Assembly: GCA_002238585.1 (NCBI GenBank)
Contig: MPMQ01000008.1
Location: 19,084-83,083 of the forward strand
Direction: 5' to 3'
DNA from: Kistimonas sp. bin40
Lineage (GTDB): Bacteria > Pseudomonadota > Gammaproteobacteria > Pseudomonadales > Endozoicomonadaceae
DNA: 64,000 bases
Shown here: piece by piece, positions 55,861-63,998 of the stretch
Layout of the letters: every line of letters begins with the position of its first letter
How positions within the stretch are numbered: the stretch's first letter is position 1
Position numbers and translations under genes: made by a program
Notes under the pieces: generated by a model
What the model was told of the DNA's origin: nothing
Databases searched by the model: none
The model's input: only the letters and a program-made list of their open reading frames with translations

Positions 55861-56553
55861 GTGAATGACCTGCTGAGCCCAGAGAACCCCCTCATGGGGG
55901 TCAACCTGCTACTGTTGCTGGTTGTCGTTCTGCTGTCGTTTGTTTTCTTTATATGTTTTTCCGGTTTTGTGAAGTTCAGCATCATCCTGAATATTACGAA
56001 GAATGCAGTGGGCACCCAACAAATTCCTCCAGCCATCGTCGTGAATTTGCTGGCGTCGCTCATGGCGTGCAACTCTGCCTGGCCCTCCCTTGAAGCCGGC
56101 ATTCAGAGGGTGAAGCCTTTTTTCTCTGGTGGAGAAGCCGCTGCCGCCGAGGAGGTCATGGCTATGGGGGGAGGCACTATGGAGGAGGAAGAAATGGAGA
56201 CGGTATCCATGTACACCCTCATGTCGAATTTCTTTGACTACTTCCCCGAGGTGCTCGAAGAGGCCGGGAAGAAGACCAGAGCACTGCTTGCTGTCGTAAA
56301 AATGCCCCTGAACTTCGGTGAAGAGCACCACAGCCTTGGGCTCTTGCTGGGCAGCCTGCTGTACGATATTTACAAAGGCTTTGAGTTCGGGCTCAAGCTG
56401 TATCTCGTTTTTGTCAGCATAGATTTTCTGGTGGCGGTAATTCTCAGTGGTGTCGGAATGACCATGCTGTCACCCACCGTCATATCAACGCCGGTAAAAC
56501 TGGCCGTTTTTTACTTTTCTGACAGTTGGACAACCATTATGGAAACCATATAG
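55861..56553 (+). CDS. sctR: Type III secretion export apparatus protein SctR
   Basis: A 230-residue inner-membrane protein of the YscR/SpaP/FliP family, which with SctS and SctT forms the export gate. Conserved features are FSGFVKFSIILNITKNAVGTQQIPPAIV near the N-terminus, matching the family motif (SF.K...L...R.A.G.QQ.P), and the C-terminal SIDFLVAVILSGVGMTMLSPTVISTPVKL. Four hydrophobic segments are visible. An acidic, glycine- and methionine-rich insert (about residues 92-118, MAMGGGTMEEEEME) sits in the loop between them. The start is GTG 55861 with TGGAG upstream. It is the first gene of the secretion cluster, and 227 bases separate it from sctT. Confidence 0.88.
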   Translation: MNDLLSPENPLMGVNLLLLLVVVLLSFVFFICFSGFVKFSIILNITKNAVGTQQIPPAIVVNLLASLMACNSAWPSLEAGIQRVKPFFSGGEAAAAEEVMAMGGGTMEEEEMETVSMYTLMSNFFDYFPEVLEEAGKKTRALLAVVKMPLNFGEEHHSLGLLLGSLLYDIYKGFEFGLKLYLVFVSIDFLVAVILSGVGMTMLSPTVISTPVKLAVFYFSDSWTTIMETI

Positions 56554-56780
56554 CACTGTTCTGGAACTGTCTTGGAAACCTTCGTATAGACATCGAGAGG
56601 GGAGTACGACACTTGGGTGAGCGTTGTGACCCCCCGGCGTGACAAACAGCTACTGCAATAGCGGTTGGACTTTATGGGAAAGGCAAGGGTTCTGGCTGGC
56701 GAGGGCGAAAGCGTGACAGGCGCGGGCACAGGCGCCGGCAGAGGGGATGCTGCGGCTGTCTCCCCCCGGGCGGCCTTCTA

Positions 56781-57458
56781 GTGGAGCATGTGCTTTTTCC
56801 CAAGTGGGAGAGTTTTCTTGGCTTTTATATCTTTCTTAGAATTTATAATCCCACGCGCCAATATCTCGATAGAACCAGTGCTTTGGCGTTCTCCATTTTT
56901 TTTGCCATTGTTGCCAAAGCAACAGGCGTAGACAGGACGACAGGAGGAGTTTTTTCCGTCCTTGCGTCCGCTGTCGCTTTTTCTTTTTTTTACTCTGTGC
57001 CTTACCTTGTCGGGGGCGTATTGGGAGCCATAGTTCAGCAGCTTCTTCTTCTCAACGAACAGTCGGTACAGGACAAACGGTTTACAGATGAGTCTGAGGC
57101 TATGTCAATCATGGGGTCGCTTGTGTTTACGGCTATAGCCCTTGAGTCGGAGGCTGAGCCGCTGAAGCCGTTGATATATGTGATGACATCGGGCTTTACA
57201 CAGGTATTCACCATCGCAGATATATTCGCAAGGGTGACGTCCGCCCTTTATATAGCGGCCATTCTCTCTGCGAAATATATCATCGTTATGCTTGTTCTCA
57301 GTTTCATGGGAGCCTACGTGGACATGTTCTTCAAAAAAGCTGGCTTTTCGTCAGTGACAATCAGCCTGAAAGCTATGACAGTAGTCGCTCTTCTTGATTT
57401 CTGGTTCATCCATGACCACGGCTACTTATTCAAGATGCTAATGGGGAAGCAGCCATGA
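56781..57458 (+). CDS. sctT: Type III secretion export apparatus protein SctT
   Basis: About 225 residues, hydrophobic, of the YscT/SpaR/FliR family; slightly short against about 250-260. Family features are SVPYLVGGVLGAIVQQLLLL and the C-terminal part IIVMLVLSFMGAYVDMFFKKAG. Roughly six membrane segments are visible. The start is uncertain: GTG 56781 or GTG 56790, the latter 5 bases after TGGAG. The 227-bp gap before it, where sctS sits in most systems, holds only a 35-codon frame (56674-56781) that I do not recognise. It overlaps the next gene by ATGA. Confidence 0.8.
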   Translation: MEHVLFPKWESFLGFYIFLRIYNPTRQYLDRTSALAFSIFFAIVAKATGVDRTTGGVFSVLASAVAFSFFYSVPYLVGGVLGAIVQQLLLLNEQSVQDKRFTDESEAMSIMGSLVFTAIALESEAEPLKPLIYVMTSGFTQVFTIADIFARVTSALYIAAILSAKYIIVMLVLSFMGAYVDMFFKKAGFSSVTISLKAMTVVALLDFWFIHDHGYLFKMLMGKQP

Positions 57459-57709
57459 GTGATGATATGAGAGTTGGTCAGAATGTAGGCCAGGTTCAAA
57501 GCGAAATAGATGAAGGAAACTTTGATGACCTCTTTGCAGAGGTCGATGGTGCAGAAAAAAAGGCCGAGGCGGGTGAGAGCGAAGAAAACAAAATGACGGA
57601 GGGAGACAAGCAAGTAATGGACTCCGTTGTCAACCAGATGATCGCAGACACTTCAGTTCAGAACATGCAGAAGCAGCAGCGAAAGCAAAAAGAAATGTTC
57701 GATGAGTAA
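57455..57709 (+). CDS. Small acidic protein in the T3SS operon, unknown
   Basis: An 84-residue protein, acidic in the middle (EVDGAEKKAEAGESEENK) with a Gln/Lys-rich C-terminal helix (QNMQKQQRKQKEMFDE). No signal peptide or membrane segment. It overlaps sctT by 4 bases and sctC by 8, so it is tightly coupled to both. Size and charge would fit a chaperone or a minor structural part, but the sequence does not match a needle, chaperone or pilotin that I recognise. Confidence 0.65.
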   Translation: MSDDMRVGQNVGQVQSEIDEGNFDDLFAEVDGAEKKAEAGESEENKMTEGDKQVMDSVVNQMIADTSVQNMQKQQRKQKEMFDE

Positions 57710-59156
57710 GAGGCTGATCATAGCTTTCGTGGTTTGTCTTTTTCCTGTAGCCCACTCCAGCGTTGTTGTTGAACAGCAGGGCCTGTTGCTGGGACAAGCA
57801 CTGGAAGAGCTTGCCCGGGATATGGGCCTGAAGATGAGTAACAAGCTGGATGAAGAGACCAGAGCGCGGGCGCTGCCTGATAATGTAAAGGGGGATGCTT
57901 ATAGTCTGCTCAACAAGCTTTCGGAGATATACAACTTTGATTGGCATATCTACGGGTCCATACTCAAGGTGGAGTCAGGCTCCGATTACATGAACTTCGC
58001 TTTCAGATTGAAGAACATATCGGACGTTGATTTGGCAAGAGAGTTCGGAAGATATTTCAAACATAGCAAGAAGATGAAATTTTCCGTTATGGACAAGGGC
58101 AGCTCCGTCATGTTTTCAGGCACAAGAGACTTTATTGGTGATTCCGTCTCTTTTGCTCGCATGATTGATAAAAACAAGTTCATAAGAAGCGGTAACCGGC
58201 TGGAGGTGGAGGTTATAAAGCTCCACCACATATCAGCTGCCAGTCGAACGATTACAAGCTTTGGTGAAACCATCGTCTTTCCAGGTGCCCAGGCGATTAT
58301 AGAAGCAGTGCTCAGCAATATAGGTCAGTTCGAAAATCTGGGCACCAGGGATGCAGCAAAGGCCGCACAGCAGCTGGCTGTCAGTCAAAAAGAAAAACTG
58401 GTGCTGGAAGGCGGTGAGCAGACAAACAAAGTTCAGGTAATACAGGATTCAAACTCTTTGGTTATACGCGGAACACCGGAGGAGATAAATCTTGCGAAGA
58501 AAATCGTCAGTTTCATGGATATACAGAAGGTAGCGATTGTATTTCATGTGCGCGTATATGATGTGTCTGTTGATCAGACAAGGGAAATTGGGTTGGACAG
58601 CTCCTGGCTGAAAGGCGAGAAGGGGCTGTATGAAATTATTGTACCTCCGTTTCAAGGGTCAAAGGATTTTTTTAAAAACTTCAAGGCCTTGTATAGCAAC
58701 GGCATGGCCAGGAGCGTGTACGAGACGAACATCATGGCACTTGAGAACTACGAAGGGCAGTTTGGAAAAAAAGACTCAGCCTATTTCAAGGTTGAGTCGA
58801 AAAAAGAGCCTAAACTGGAAAAGGTGGAGGCAGATAACAGTCTCTATGTCACCGGACGCATGCTGCCTTCTGGCGATGTTCGCGCCAACATAAAATATGT
58901 TGAGGAATCTCTCAGCGAAAGCATTTCAGAGGCGGCTCCACGCGTGGGAACCCAGTCTGTAAACTCAGAGATCAATATAAGAAAGGATGAAACTATTGTT
59001 CTTGGAGGCTTTGAAAAAACCGAAACCTTGACCAAAGAGTTTGGGGTGCCTGTTTTGTCGTCCATCCCGATTATCGGAAAGTTATTTAAAAGCAAAAGCA
59101 TTGACAAGAAAAGATATAAAAGATACATATCGGTTTCTTTCAGCGTTGTAACCTGA
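57702..59156 (+). CDS. sctC: Type III secretion outer-membrane secretin SctC
   Basis: A 484-residue secretin that forms the outer-membrane ring. It has a signal peptide (LIIAFVVCLFPVAHS). N-terminal ring domains cover about residues 25-300, with the EVEVIKLHHISAASRTI and NSLVIRGTPEEINLAKKIV motifs of the YscC/InvG type. The C-terminal secretin core includes SVNSEINIRKDETIVLGGFEKTE and ends with VPVLSSIPIIGKLFKSKS, typical of the family. Length is slightly short (usual 500-600). It overlaps the upstream small gene by 8 bases and sctN by one base (TGATG). Confidence 0.9.
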   Translation: MSKRLIIAFVVCLFPVAHSSVVVEQQGLLLGQALEELARDMGLKMSNKLDEETRARALPDNVKGDAYSLLNKLSEIYNFDWHIYGSILKVESGSDYMNFAFRLKNISDVDLAREFGRYFKHSKKMKFSVMDKGSSVMFSGTRDFIGDSVSFARMIDKNKFIRSGNRLEVEVIKLHHISAASRTITSFGETIVFPGAQAIIEAVLSNIGQFENLGTRDAAKAAQQLAVSQKEKLVLEGGEQTNKVQVIQDSNSLVIRGTPEEINLAKKIVSFMDIQKVAIVFHVRVYDVSVDQTREIGLDSSWLKGEKGLYEIIVPPFQGSKDFFKNFKALYSNGMARSVYETNIMALENYEGQFGKKDSAYFKVESKKEPKLEKVEADNSLYVTGRMLPSGDVRANIKYVEESLSESISEAAPRVGTQSVNSEINIRKDETIVLGGFEKTETLTKEFGVPVLSSIPIIGKLFKSKSIDKKRYKRYISVSFSVVT

Positions 59157-60415
59157 TGTTCAAGTTGTTCTACAAAGTGCAGGAGTCCTTCCAGGACACA
59201 GTGACCTGCTCCATCGAAGGGGATGTTTTCCTCGGCCAGGAGTGTTTTGTGCATACAGTGTCTGGCAATACAGTGAGAGGGGAGGTCACAAAAATTGTCG
59301 GAGAGGACGTGACACTCAAACTTTTGCAGCCGGGTTTGATCAGACGTGGCGCCAAAGTGGAAATGACCCAGAGACGGTTCTCCTTCCCGATGAACGATGA
59401 CTTTCTTATTGGTAAAGTCATCAACTGCTATGGCGAAAAATTATACGGCGAAGACTACATAAGGTCGGATATGCAATATAAAGACCTGCCTGTTGCTGTT
59501 GAGCCCATTCCCCTTCATGAAAGAGCACCGATAGAAGCGGTCTTCCCCACCAAGCTGAAAGTGATTGATGGCCTGTTTACTGTTGGAGAAGGACAAAGGA
59601 TAGGACTTTTTGCCCCGGCAGGTGCCGGCAAGACAACCACCGTTTCCATAATGGCTAACAATGTGGGCACCGACATTGTCATTTTTGCCATGATTGGTGA
59701 ACGCGCTCGGGAGGTTGTGGAATTTCTGGAAGGCGATATAGGTCCGGAAGTTGTTGAAAAATCAATTACAATAGTCTCGACATCTGAAGCCAATCCGCTG
59801 GAGAAGGTACGATCAGGCTTGGTCGCTGTGGCCATAGCACGCTACTTCATGGAGCAAGGGAAGCAAGTCGTCCTTTTCTTTGACTCCCTCACCCGGTTCG
59901 CCCGGGCGCAGGCCATGCTTGATGGCACCCCGATAGGGCACGGCATTCCTATAGGTGTTTCTCTTTCTCTTTCCAAGCTGGTGGAGAGCTGCGGCAATTC
60001 CGTTTCCGGCTCTGTCACTGGCGTGTTTACTGTGCTGATTGAAAGAGAAATTGATGACGACCCTATAGCGCATGAAGTCAAGTCACTGATTGATGGTCAT
60101 CTTGTCTATTCGACAGCTATTGCATCTACAGGACGCTACCCGGCTATTGACATTCTTAAAAGCAAAAGCCGGTTACAGGGAAAGGTACAAGAAAAACACT
60201 ACACAGAGCTTTCCGAGAAAATCAAGGATATGGTATACAGGTATCAAAACGTCGAGCTTCTCATCAGGGTGGGCGAGTACGAGAAGGGCAATGACCGGGA
60301 AACAGATGAGGCTATTGAAAAATACCCTGCTATTGACGAGTTCTTGCGGCAGGGCTTTGACGGTGTTGAGTATGAAGAAACTCTGGAAGAAATGGAAAGA
60401 GTCTGCACTTTTTAA
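59156..60415 (+). CDS. sctN: Type III secretion ATPase SctN
   Basis: A 419-residue hexameric ATPase of the YscN/FliI family that unfolds substrates at the base of the export apparatus. Walker A is APAGAGKTT at residues 153-161, the GER motif is at 181-183, and Walker B is VVLFFDSLTRFARA at about 238-251. The catalytic glutamate-bearing GER and the arginine finger region (TGRYPAID) are present. Start ATG 59156 overlaps the sctC stop by one base, indicating coupled translation. Compared with family members of about 430-450 residues it is complete. Confidence 0.95.
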   Translation: MFKLFYKVQESFQDTVTCSIEGDVFLGQECFVHTVSGNTVRGEVTKIVGEDVTLKLLQPGLIRRGAKVEMTQRRFSFPMNDDFLIGKVINCYGEKLYGEDYIRSDMQYKDLPVAVEPIPLHERAPIEAVFPTKLKVIDGLFTVGEGQRIGLFAPAGAGKTTTVSIMANNVGTDIVIFAMIGERAREVVEFLEGDIGPEVVEKSITIVSTSEANPLEKVRSGLVAVAIARYFMEQGKQVVLFFDSLTRFARAQAMLDGTPIGHGIPIGVSLSLSKLVESCGNSVSGSVTGVFTVLIEREIDDDPIAHEVKSLIDGHLVYSTAIASTGRYPAIDILKSKSRLQGKVQEKHYTELSEKIKDMVYRYQNVELLIRVGEYEKGNDRETDEAIEKYPAIDEFLRQGFDGVEYEETLEEMERVCTF

Positions 60416-60435
60416 AGATCCTGAAGGAATAAAAC

Positions 60436-60822
60436 ATGAAAAAACCTTCAAAGCAATGGCTGGAGTTTTCCCAAATCATAGGCATTCTTGATATAAGGAT
60501 AAGTAGGAAACAGCGTGAGCTCTTGAAACTGAAGAAGGAGTTGACTGAAATTGAAGAGAGGGCGACTGCCATCTTCGAAAAAGTGACAGAAACACGGGAA
60601 GCACTAAAAGCACTCAGACCAGCAGAAGAAGCAAACTCTATCGATATTTATTTTCATAGATCGGATTATTACAAATCCACCATAGAAAATCATTTGATAG
60701 ACTATTCCTTTCTGAAAGAACAAGCAGAAAAGGTACAACAATCAATGCAGAAAGTTAACAAAGAAAAATTCAAGTTAGAGAAAAGGAAAGATGCTCTCAA
60801 AGAAGTACAGAGTGTCCTCTAG
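60436..60822 (+). CDS. sctO: SctO-like T3SS stalk protein
   Basis: A 128-residue, highly charged, almost wholly coiled-coil protein, with heptads from about residues 15-55 and 80-125. Its place directly after the ATPase, its size and its helical hairpin character are those of SctO/YscO/FliJ, the stalk that sits in the ATPase ring. Sequence of this family is poorly conserved, so the call rests on position and structure. ATG 60436 follows AAGGAA. Confidence 0.7.
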   Translation: MKKPSKQWLEFSQIIGILDIRISRKQRELLKLKKELTEIEERATAIFEKVTETREALKALRPAEEANSIDIYFHRSDYYKSTIENHLIDYSFLKEQAEKVQQSMQKVNKEKFKLEKRKDALKEVQSVL

Positions 60823-60939
60823 TGACTGCACTTGGAGTAAAGAACCAACAACCTGGTGCAACGACAGATCCTGAAGACAGGCAGCACTTCTGTAGAGAAC
60901 ATATTATTTTCCTGTCTATTTTGATAAGGAGGATGCATC

Positions 60940-61890
60940 ATGAACGAGATGAAACTGTCACACAGGAATCTCGAGCCAGAACCAAGTCGCACAGATACTG
61001 ACGAAGATTTCACCAAGGCTCTTGAGTCAAGCCAGGCAGAGGAGCCTGACGAAAAACCCGATTTGGCAGCCCCCCACCACCTTGGCATCAAAAAGAAAAA
61101 ACCGAACGCAGGTTTGTTCAAAATTGGTATTGACTCGCTACAGAACAAAAAGCCGAATAAACAAAAGCCATCCTTGATTTCTGGGCAGAAAAGCAAAGCA
61201 CTGGAAGGCAAGGGACAGTTAACGGGACTGGAAGGCAAAGGACTGGAAGGCAAAGGATTGGAAGGCAAAGGGCTGGAAGGCAAAGGGCTGGAAGGCAAGG
61301 GACAGTTAACAGGACTTGACGGTTCCGGAACGCAGAAGTTGCAAAGCTCGTCGCCATTGGGCAGCAAAAAGAAATCATTGCTTACTGAAACCCTGGATGG
61401 ACTGCAGGGGCAGCAAGGGCAGCAGAATCAGATTTCGTTGTTTTTCAATGCTGATGGAGCACAAGTAGCCGACCTGGGTAAAGTGCAAGGGACATCAGGA
61501 TTGACTGCAAGAAAGGGACTACCCAACACCTTGTTACAGGCTGATTCAGAGTATTCAAAACTCCCGTTCAGCATCAACCAGTCTGATTCACTGAGTCTTG
61601 CGGGAACAGGCAAAGAACCCAGCATGAACCCAGGCTCCATGGGCACCCCCGGCGCAGCACCCCCCCACAGGGACATGCCTCCTCCTGTCGGCGTACCTCT
61701 TCCGCCAGCAGCCGCAACGCCGGTTCCCAGTGCAGCAGCCATGCAGGCAGGCCATCCCTCGTCTATACTCCCCTCGCTGGCCGAGAAGCCTCGCCAGTAC
61801 CGGGTAAGCTACAAGGGCAAAGTGTATAACTGTGATGTCTATGGCAGCTACCGCTGTGACGTCAGCGAGGTAAAATCGGCCAAACAGTAA
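60940..61890 (+). CDS. SctP-like (needle-length ruler) candidate with GLEGK repeats
   Basis: A 316-residue hydrophilic protein of low complexity. Five in-frame GLEGK units at residues about 96-120 are flanked by KGQLTGL on both sides. A Pro/Ala-rich stretch (about residues 230-285) and a short C-terminal block (YRVSYKGKVYNCDVYGSYRCDV) with two Cys follow. It has a strong AAGGAGG ribosome binding site. The position after sctN and sctO is that of the ruler SctP/YscP, whose length sets needle length. I see no clear substrate-switching domain, so the call is positional. Confidence 0.5.
   Translation: MNEMKLSHRNLEPEPSRTDTDEDFTKALESSQAEEPDEKPDLAAPHHLGIKKKKPNAGLFKIGIDSLQNKKPNKQKPSLISGQKSKALEGKGQLTGLEGKGLEGKGLEGKGLEGKGLEGKGQLTGLDGSGTQKLQSSSPLGSKKKSLLTETLDGLQGQQGQQNQISLFFNADGAQVADLGKVQGTSGLTARKGLPNTLLQADSEYSKLPFSINQSDSLSLAGTGKEPSMNPGSMGTPGAAPPHRDMPPPVGVPLPPAAATPVPSAAAMQAGHPSSILPSLAEKPRQYRVSYKGKVYNCDVYGSYRCDVSEVKSAKQ
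61225..61299 (+). repeat. Five 15-bp repeats (GLEGK) in the SctP-like gene
   Basis: Five 15-base units of the type GGACTGGAAGGCAAA, with only third-position changes, are flanked on both sides by GGACAGTTAAC. The unit keeps frame, so copy number changes would lengthen or shorten the protein by five residues each. Confidence 0.9.
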
Positions 61891-61932
61891 GCGCCCTGAC
61901 CACGCGGTGAGACACCTTCGGAAGGCTGGATA

Positions 61933-62166
61933 ATGACGACTATGGACGTGGCAGCGGCGTGTTTGTCGGTGCTCCGTGACTCCGTCTTCATCTTCTCGGT
62001 GAGCTTTGTTCTCACAGGGGTTGTTGTAGGCGTTTTACAGACAGTATTCAGCGTCCAGGATCAGGGTTTGCCCCTGACCATGAAGCTTGTCGTCCTGCTG
62101 TTCCTTCTGACCAACTACGGCGGGGATGTGTACGGGCGGTTTCATTTGCTCTTCAGGAGTCTGTAA
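61933..62166 (+). CDS. sctS: Type III secretion export apparatus protein SctS
   Basis: A 77-residue inner-membrane protein of the YscS/SpaQ/FliQ family, with two membrane helices (VFIFSVSFVLTGVVVGVLQTVF and LTMKLVVLLFLLTNYGG) joined by a polar loop with the family's Q residues (VQDQGLP). It is a little shorter than usual (86-88). ATG 61933 follows GGAAGG. It lies far from sctR and sctT, next to sctI, which is unusual. Confidence 0.82.
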   Translation: MTTMDVAAACLSVLRDSVFIFSVSFVLTGVVVGVLQTVFSVQDQGLPLTMKLVVLLFLLTNYGGDVYGRFHLLFRSL

Positions 62167-62169
62167 GTT

Positions 62170-62439
62170 ATGAACGGGATTGGCCTTGATACCGACTCGG
62201 GTATGGGATCAGCAGGTGCGGCGACCTCTGTACTGGGAAGAGCCGTCAACAACGTTGGTACCAGCTTCGAGGAAATAATGGATGGTATGGCCCGAATGGC
62301 GGAAAAGGGGTCTCTTACGACAGGTGAAGCCCTGCACATGCAGGCAAAGTTTCACCACTACACCATGTATCAGGAAATGGTAACGCGGGTTGCATCCAAG
62401 TCAGCCAATGCTGTCAATGATGTAATGAAAGCCCAGTAA
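62170..62439 (+). CDS. sctI: Type III secretion inner rod protein SctI
   Basis: An 89-residue small protein. The C-terminal half (GEALHMQAKFHHYTMYQEMVTRVASKSANAVNDVMKAQ) fits the SctI/YscI/PrgJ pattern: a MQ/LQ motif, then Y, then an amphipathic helix with VxxK and a final Q. The N-terminus is glycine-rich and loose. It is immediately followed by sctJ with a TAATG overlap, the usual sctI-sctJ pairing. A needle subunit (SctF) is the main alternative. Confidence 0.72.
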   Translation: MNGIGLDTDSGMGSAGAATSVLGRAVNNVGTSFEEIMDGMARMAEKGSLTTGEALHMQAKFHHYTMYQEMVTRVASKSANAVNDVMKAQ

Positions 62440-62996
62440 TGACAAAAACCAGCAGGTATTTTTTCCTTTTGTTGGTAGTGCTTCTGACATCCTGTGATGA
62501 GCAGGACATGAAGCCCATTGCCCGCCTTTTTTCCAATGACAAGGCAAACAAAATTGTTGTCATGCTCGACAGCAACGGCATAACGGCCTCGCTTTCAAAA
62601 ACCAAGGACCTGTACACCGTCAGTGTTCCTTCTGAATCTTCAATGAAAGCAAGGGCGTTGCTGAGCGACTTCAATTTTTATTTTGAAAGGGAAGATCTCA
62701 CCAGTCTGCTGGAATCCAAATTTGCCAGCCTGAGCAAACTGGAAGCCATCAAGGGGAACCTGCTGGAAAGCAAAGAAATATCAAACAAAATCAACACAAT
62801 CCCGGGAGTTTTTAATGCGGATGTCGTTATTGTCGGGGACAAGGCGAAACGCATATCCATCCTTGTGATGAGCAATGCTGATCTTGAAGAAGACGTGAAG
62901 TCAAGCATCGAATCTTTCCTCAAAGGGCTTGTTTTTGAAGAAGACACGCTTTCCGTCAATTACATTGTGAAAACTTACAAGAGTGACAAAGAATGA
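62439..62996 (+). CDS. sctJ: Type III secretion inner-membrane ring lipoprotein SctJ
   Basis: A 185-residue lipoprotein of the YscJ/PrgK/EscJ family. The lipobox LLTSC puts the lipidated Cys at residue 19. Two ring-building domains follow, with NDKANKIVVMLDSNGI and KARALLSDFNF in the first and IPGVFNADVVIVGDKAKRISILV in the second. It lacks the C-terminal membrane helix found in many homologues, as EscJ does. The start overlaps the sctI stop by one base. Confidence 0.85.
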   Translation: MTKTSRYFFLLLVVLLTSCDEQDMKPIARLFSNDKANKIVVMLDSNGITASLSKTKDLYTVSVPSESSMKARALLSDFNFYFEREDLTSLLESKFASLSKLEAIKGNLLESKEISNKINTIPGVFNADVVIVGDKAKRISILVMSNADLEEDVKSSIESFLKGLVFEEDTLSVNYIVKTYKSDKE

Positions 62997-63543
62997 GAAA
63001 TTATACCTGTTGAGTATGACGAGATACTTCAGCAGCGTTGTGGTGTCTGAGCTGGTGTATTTCGGAGCCTTGTCAGCGGAAGTTGAGCAGATCAAGGCTG
63101 TATTCTCCGTCAACAGGCATTGTCTCCTGTCGTTTCTTGAGCAGGTGGGCCAGCTGGCCAAGTACAAACTGGCTGTGCTCGGCGGTCAGCTGGGGTTGGT
63201 CAAAGAGTACCGGGAAAAACTGGACGTAGCCGCCTTTGTGCTGTTTGACTCTGCCGACTTTGTGTTGTCTGCGGCCGCCGCAGGTCAGGGCCCTGCCACC
63301 GGGGAAGACGAACCTGGCGATGTTGCCGTCGGGCTTGGACTCTGTTTCCTTCTTCGAGGGAAAGAGATCGGCAGCTTGATTGAAGTGAGGGCCCAGGTGC
63401 CACACGCGCACAGCAAGCTCAGTCTGGGCGACAGAACTATCGCCGACTTTGCGTTTACAAAGTTGATGAAACGCCACAAGGTGTTCTTGCCGCCCGTGCC
63501 GCCCGTGCTTCGGAAAAAAGGGAAGAAAAGCTCTCTATTCTGA
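62983..63543 (+). CDS. SctK-like candidate protein downstream of sctJ
   Basis: About 186 residues, no signal peptide and no membrane segment, ending in a basic tail (RKKGKKSSLF). The position right after sctJ is that of sctK in many systems; the sequence itself is only weakly suggestive (a helical N-terminal half with LLSFLEQVGQLAKYKLAVLGG). GTG 62983 overlaps sctJ by 14 bases; ATG 63016 would be an 11-residue shorter start. sctL or another accessory protein remains possible. Confidence 0.5.
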   Translation: MTKNEKLYLLSMTRYFSSVVVSELVYFGALSAEVEQIKAVFSVNRHCLLSFLEQVGQLAKYKLAVLGGQLGLVKEYREKLDVAAFVLFDSADFVLSAAAAGQGPATGEDEPGDVAVGLGLCFLLRGKEIGSLIEVRAQVPHAHSKLSLGDRTIADFAFTKLMKRHKVFLPPVPPVLRKKGKKSSLF

Positions 63544-63589
63544 TTCACACTCTCTTCGTTCGAGTCCGTATAACGGGCTGTGATACAAG

Positions 63590-63998
63590 CAATTGGTCAC
63601 AACACCCGAAGTGCAAGGTCCCGGATAGTTGCATGGACTTGAAATGAATAATTCAGGTTTTTCAGCGTACAACTTTTTCATGGCATCAGCCGGTGCAGCA
63701 TAGGGGCCTTCTGGGACAAGTGGTGATTATAGAGCCCGGCGTAGTGCAGCAGGGTGGTTTCCATGTCTTGGGCATCATCGAAACGGTGGGTCGTCAGAAC
63801 CGCTGCGATCCGGCCATTGAAGCGCTCGGCCATGCCGTTGGTTTGCGGGCTACGCGGCTTGGTGAGGCGGTGCTCGATGCCCAAGGCATGGCAGCGTTGA
63901 TCAAACTCGTGAGCTCCACTGGCAGATTTCTCTCGCGAGCCAAACAGGCGATCAGTGAACCCTTTGCCATTGTAGATCAGCAGCCTGGTTATCTTGAT
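63590..63998 (-). pseudogene. IS481-type transposase fragment, running off the window
   Basis: The reverse strand encodes the C-terminal part of an rve-type transposase of IS481 type: GIEHRLTKPRSPQTNGMAERFNGRI is the conserved region, with the catalytic Glu in AERF. Upstream the frame continues to the window end as YNGKGFTDRLFGSREK, where the expected catalytic Asp (DNGKEFT) is Tyr. Near 63690-63700 the frame is lost: it stops at 63678, but another frame continues AMKKLYAEKPELF. It is therefore broken in two ways. Its end lies near 63580, where TGTGATACAAGC may be the terminal repeat. Confidence 0.75.

Noticed and set aside
56674..56781. 35-residue frame ending one base into the sctT start
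   Set aside because: The overlap hints at coupling, but the Gly/Ala-rich peptide has no supporting feature and no ribosome binding site.
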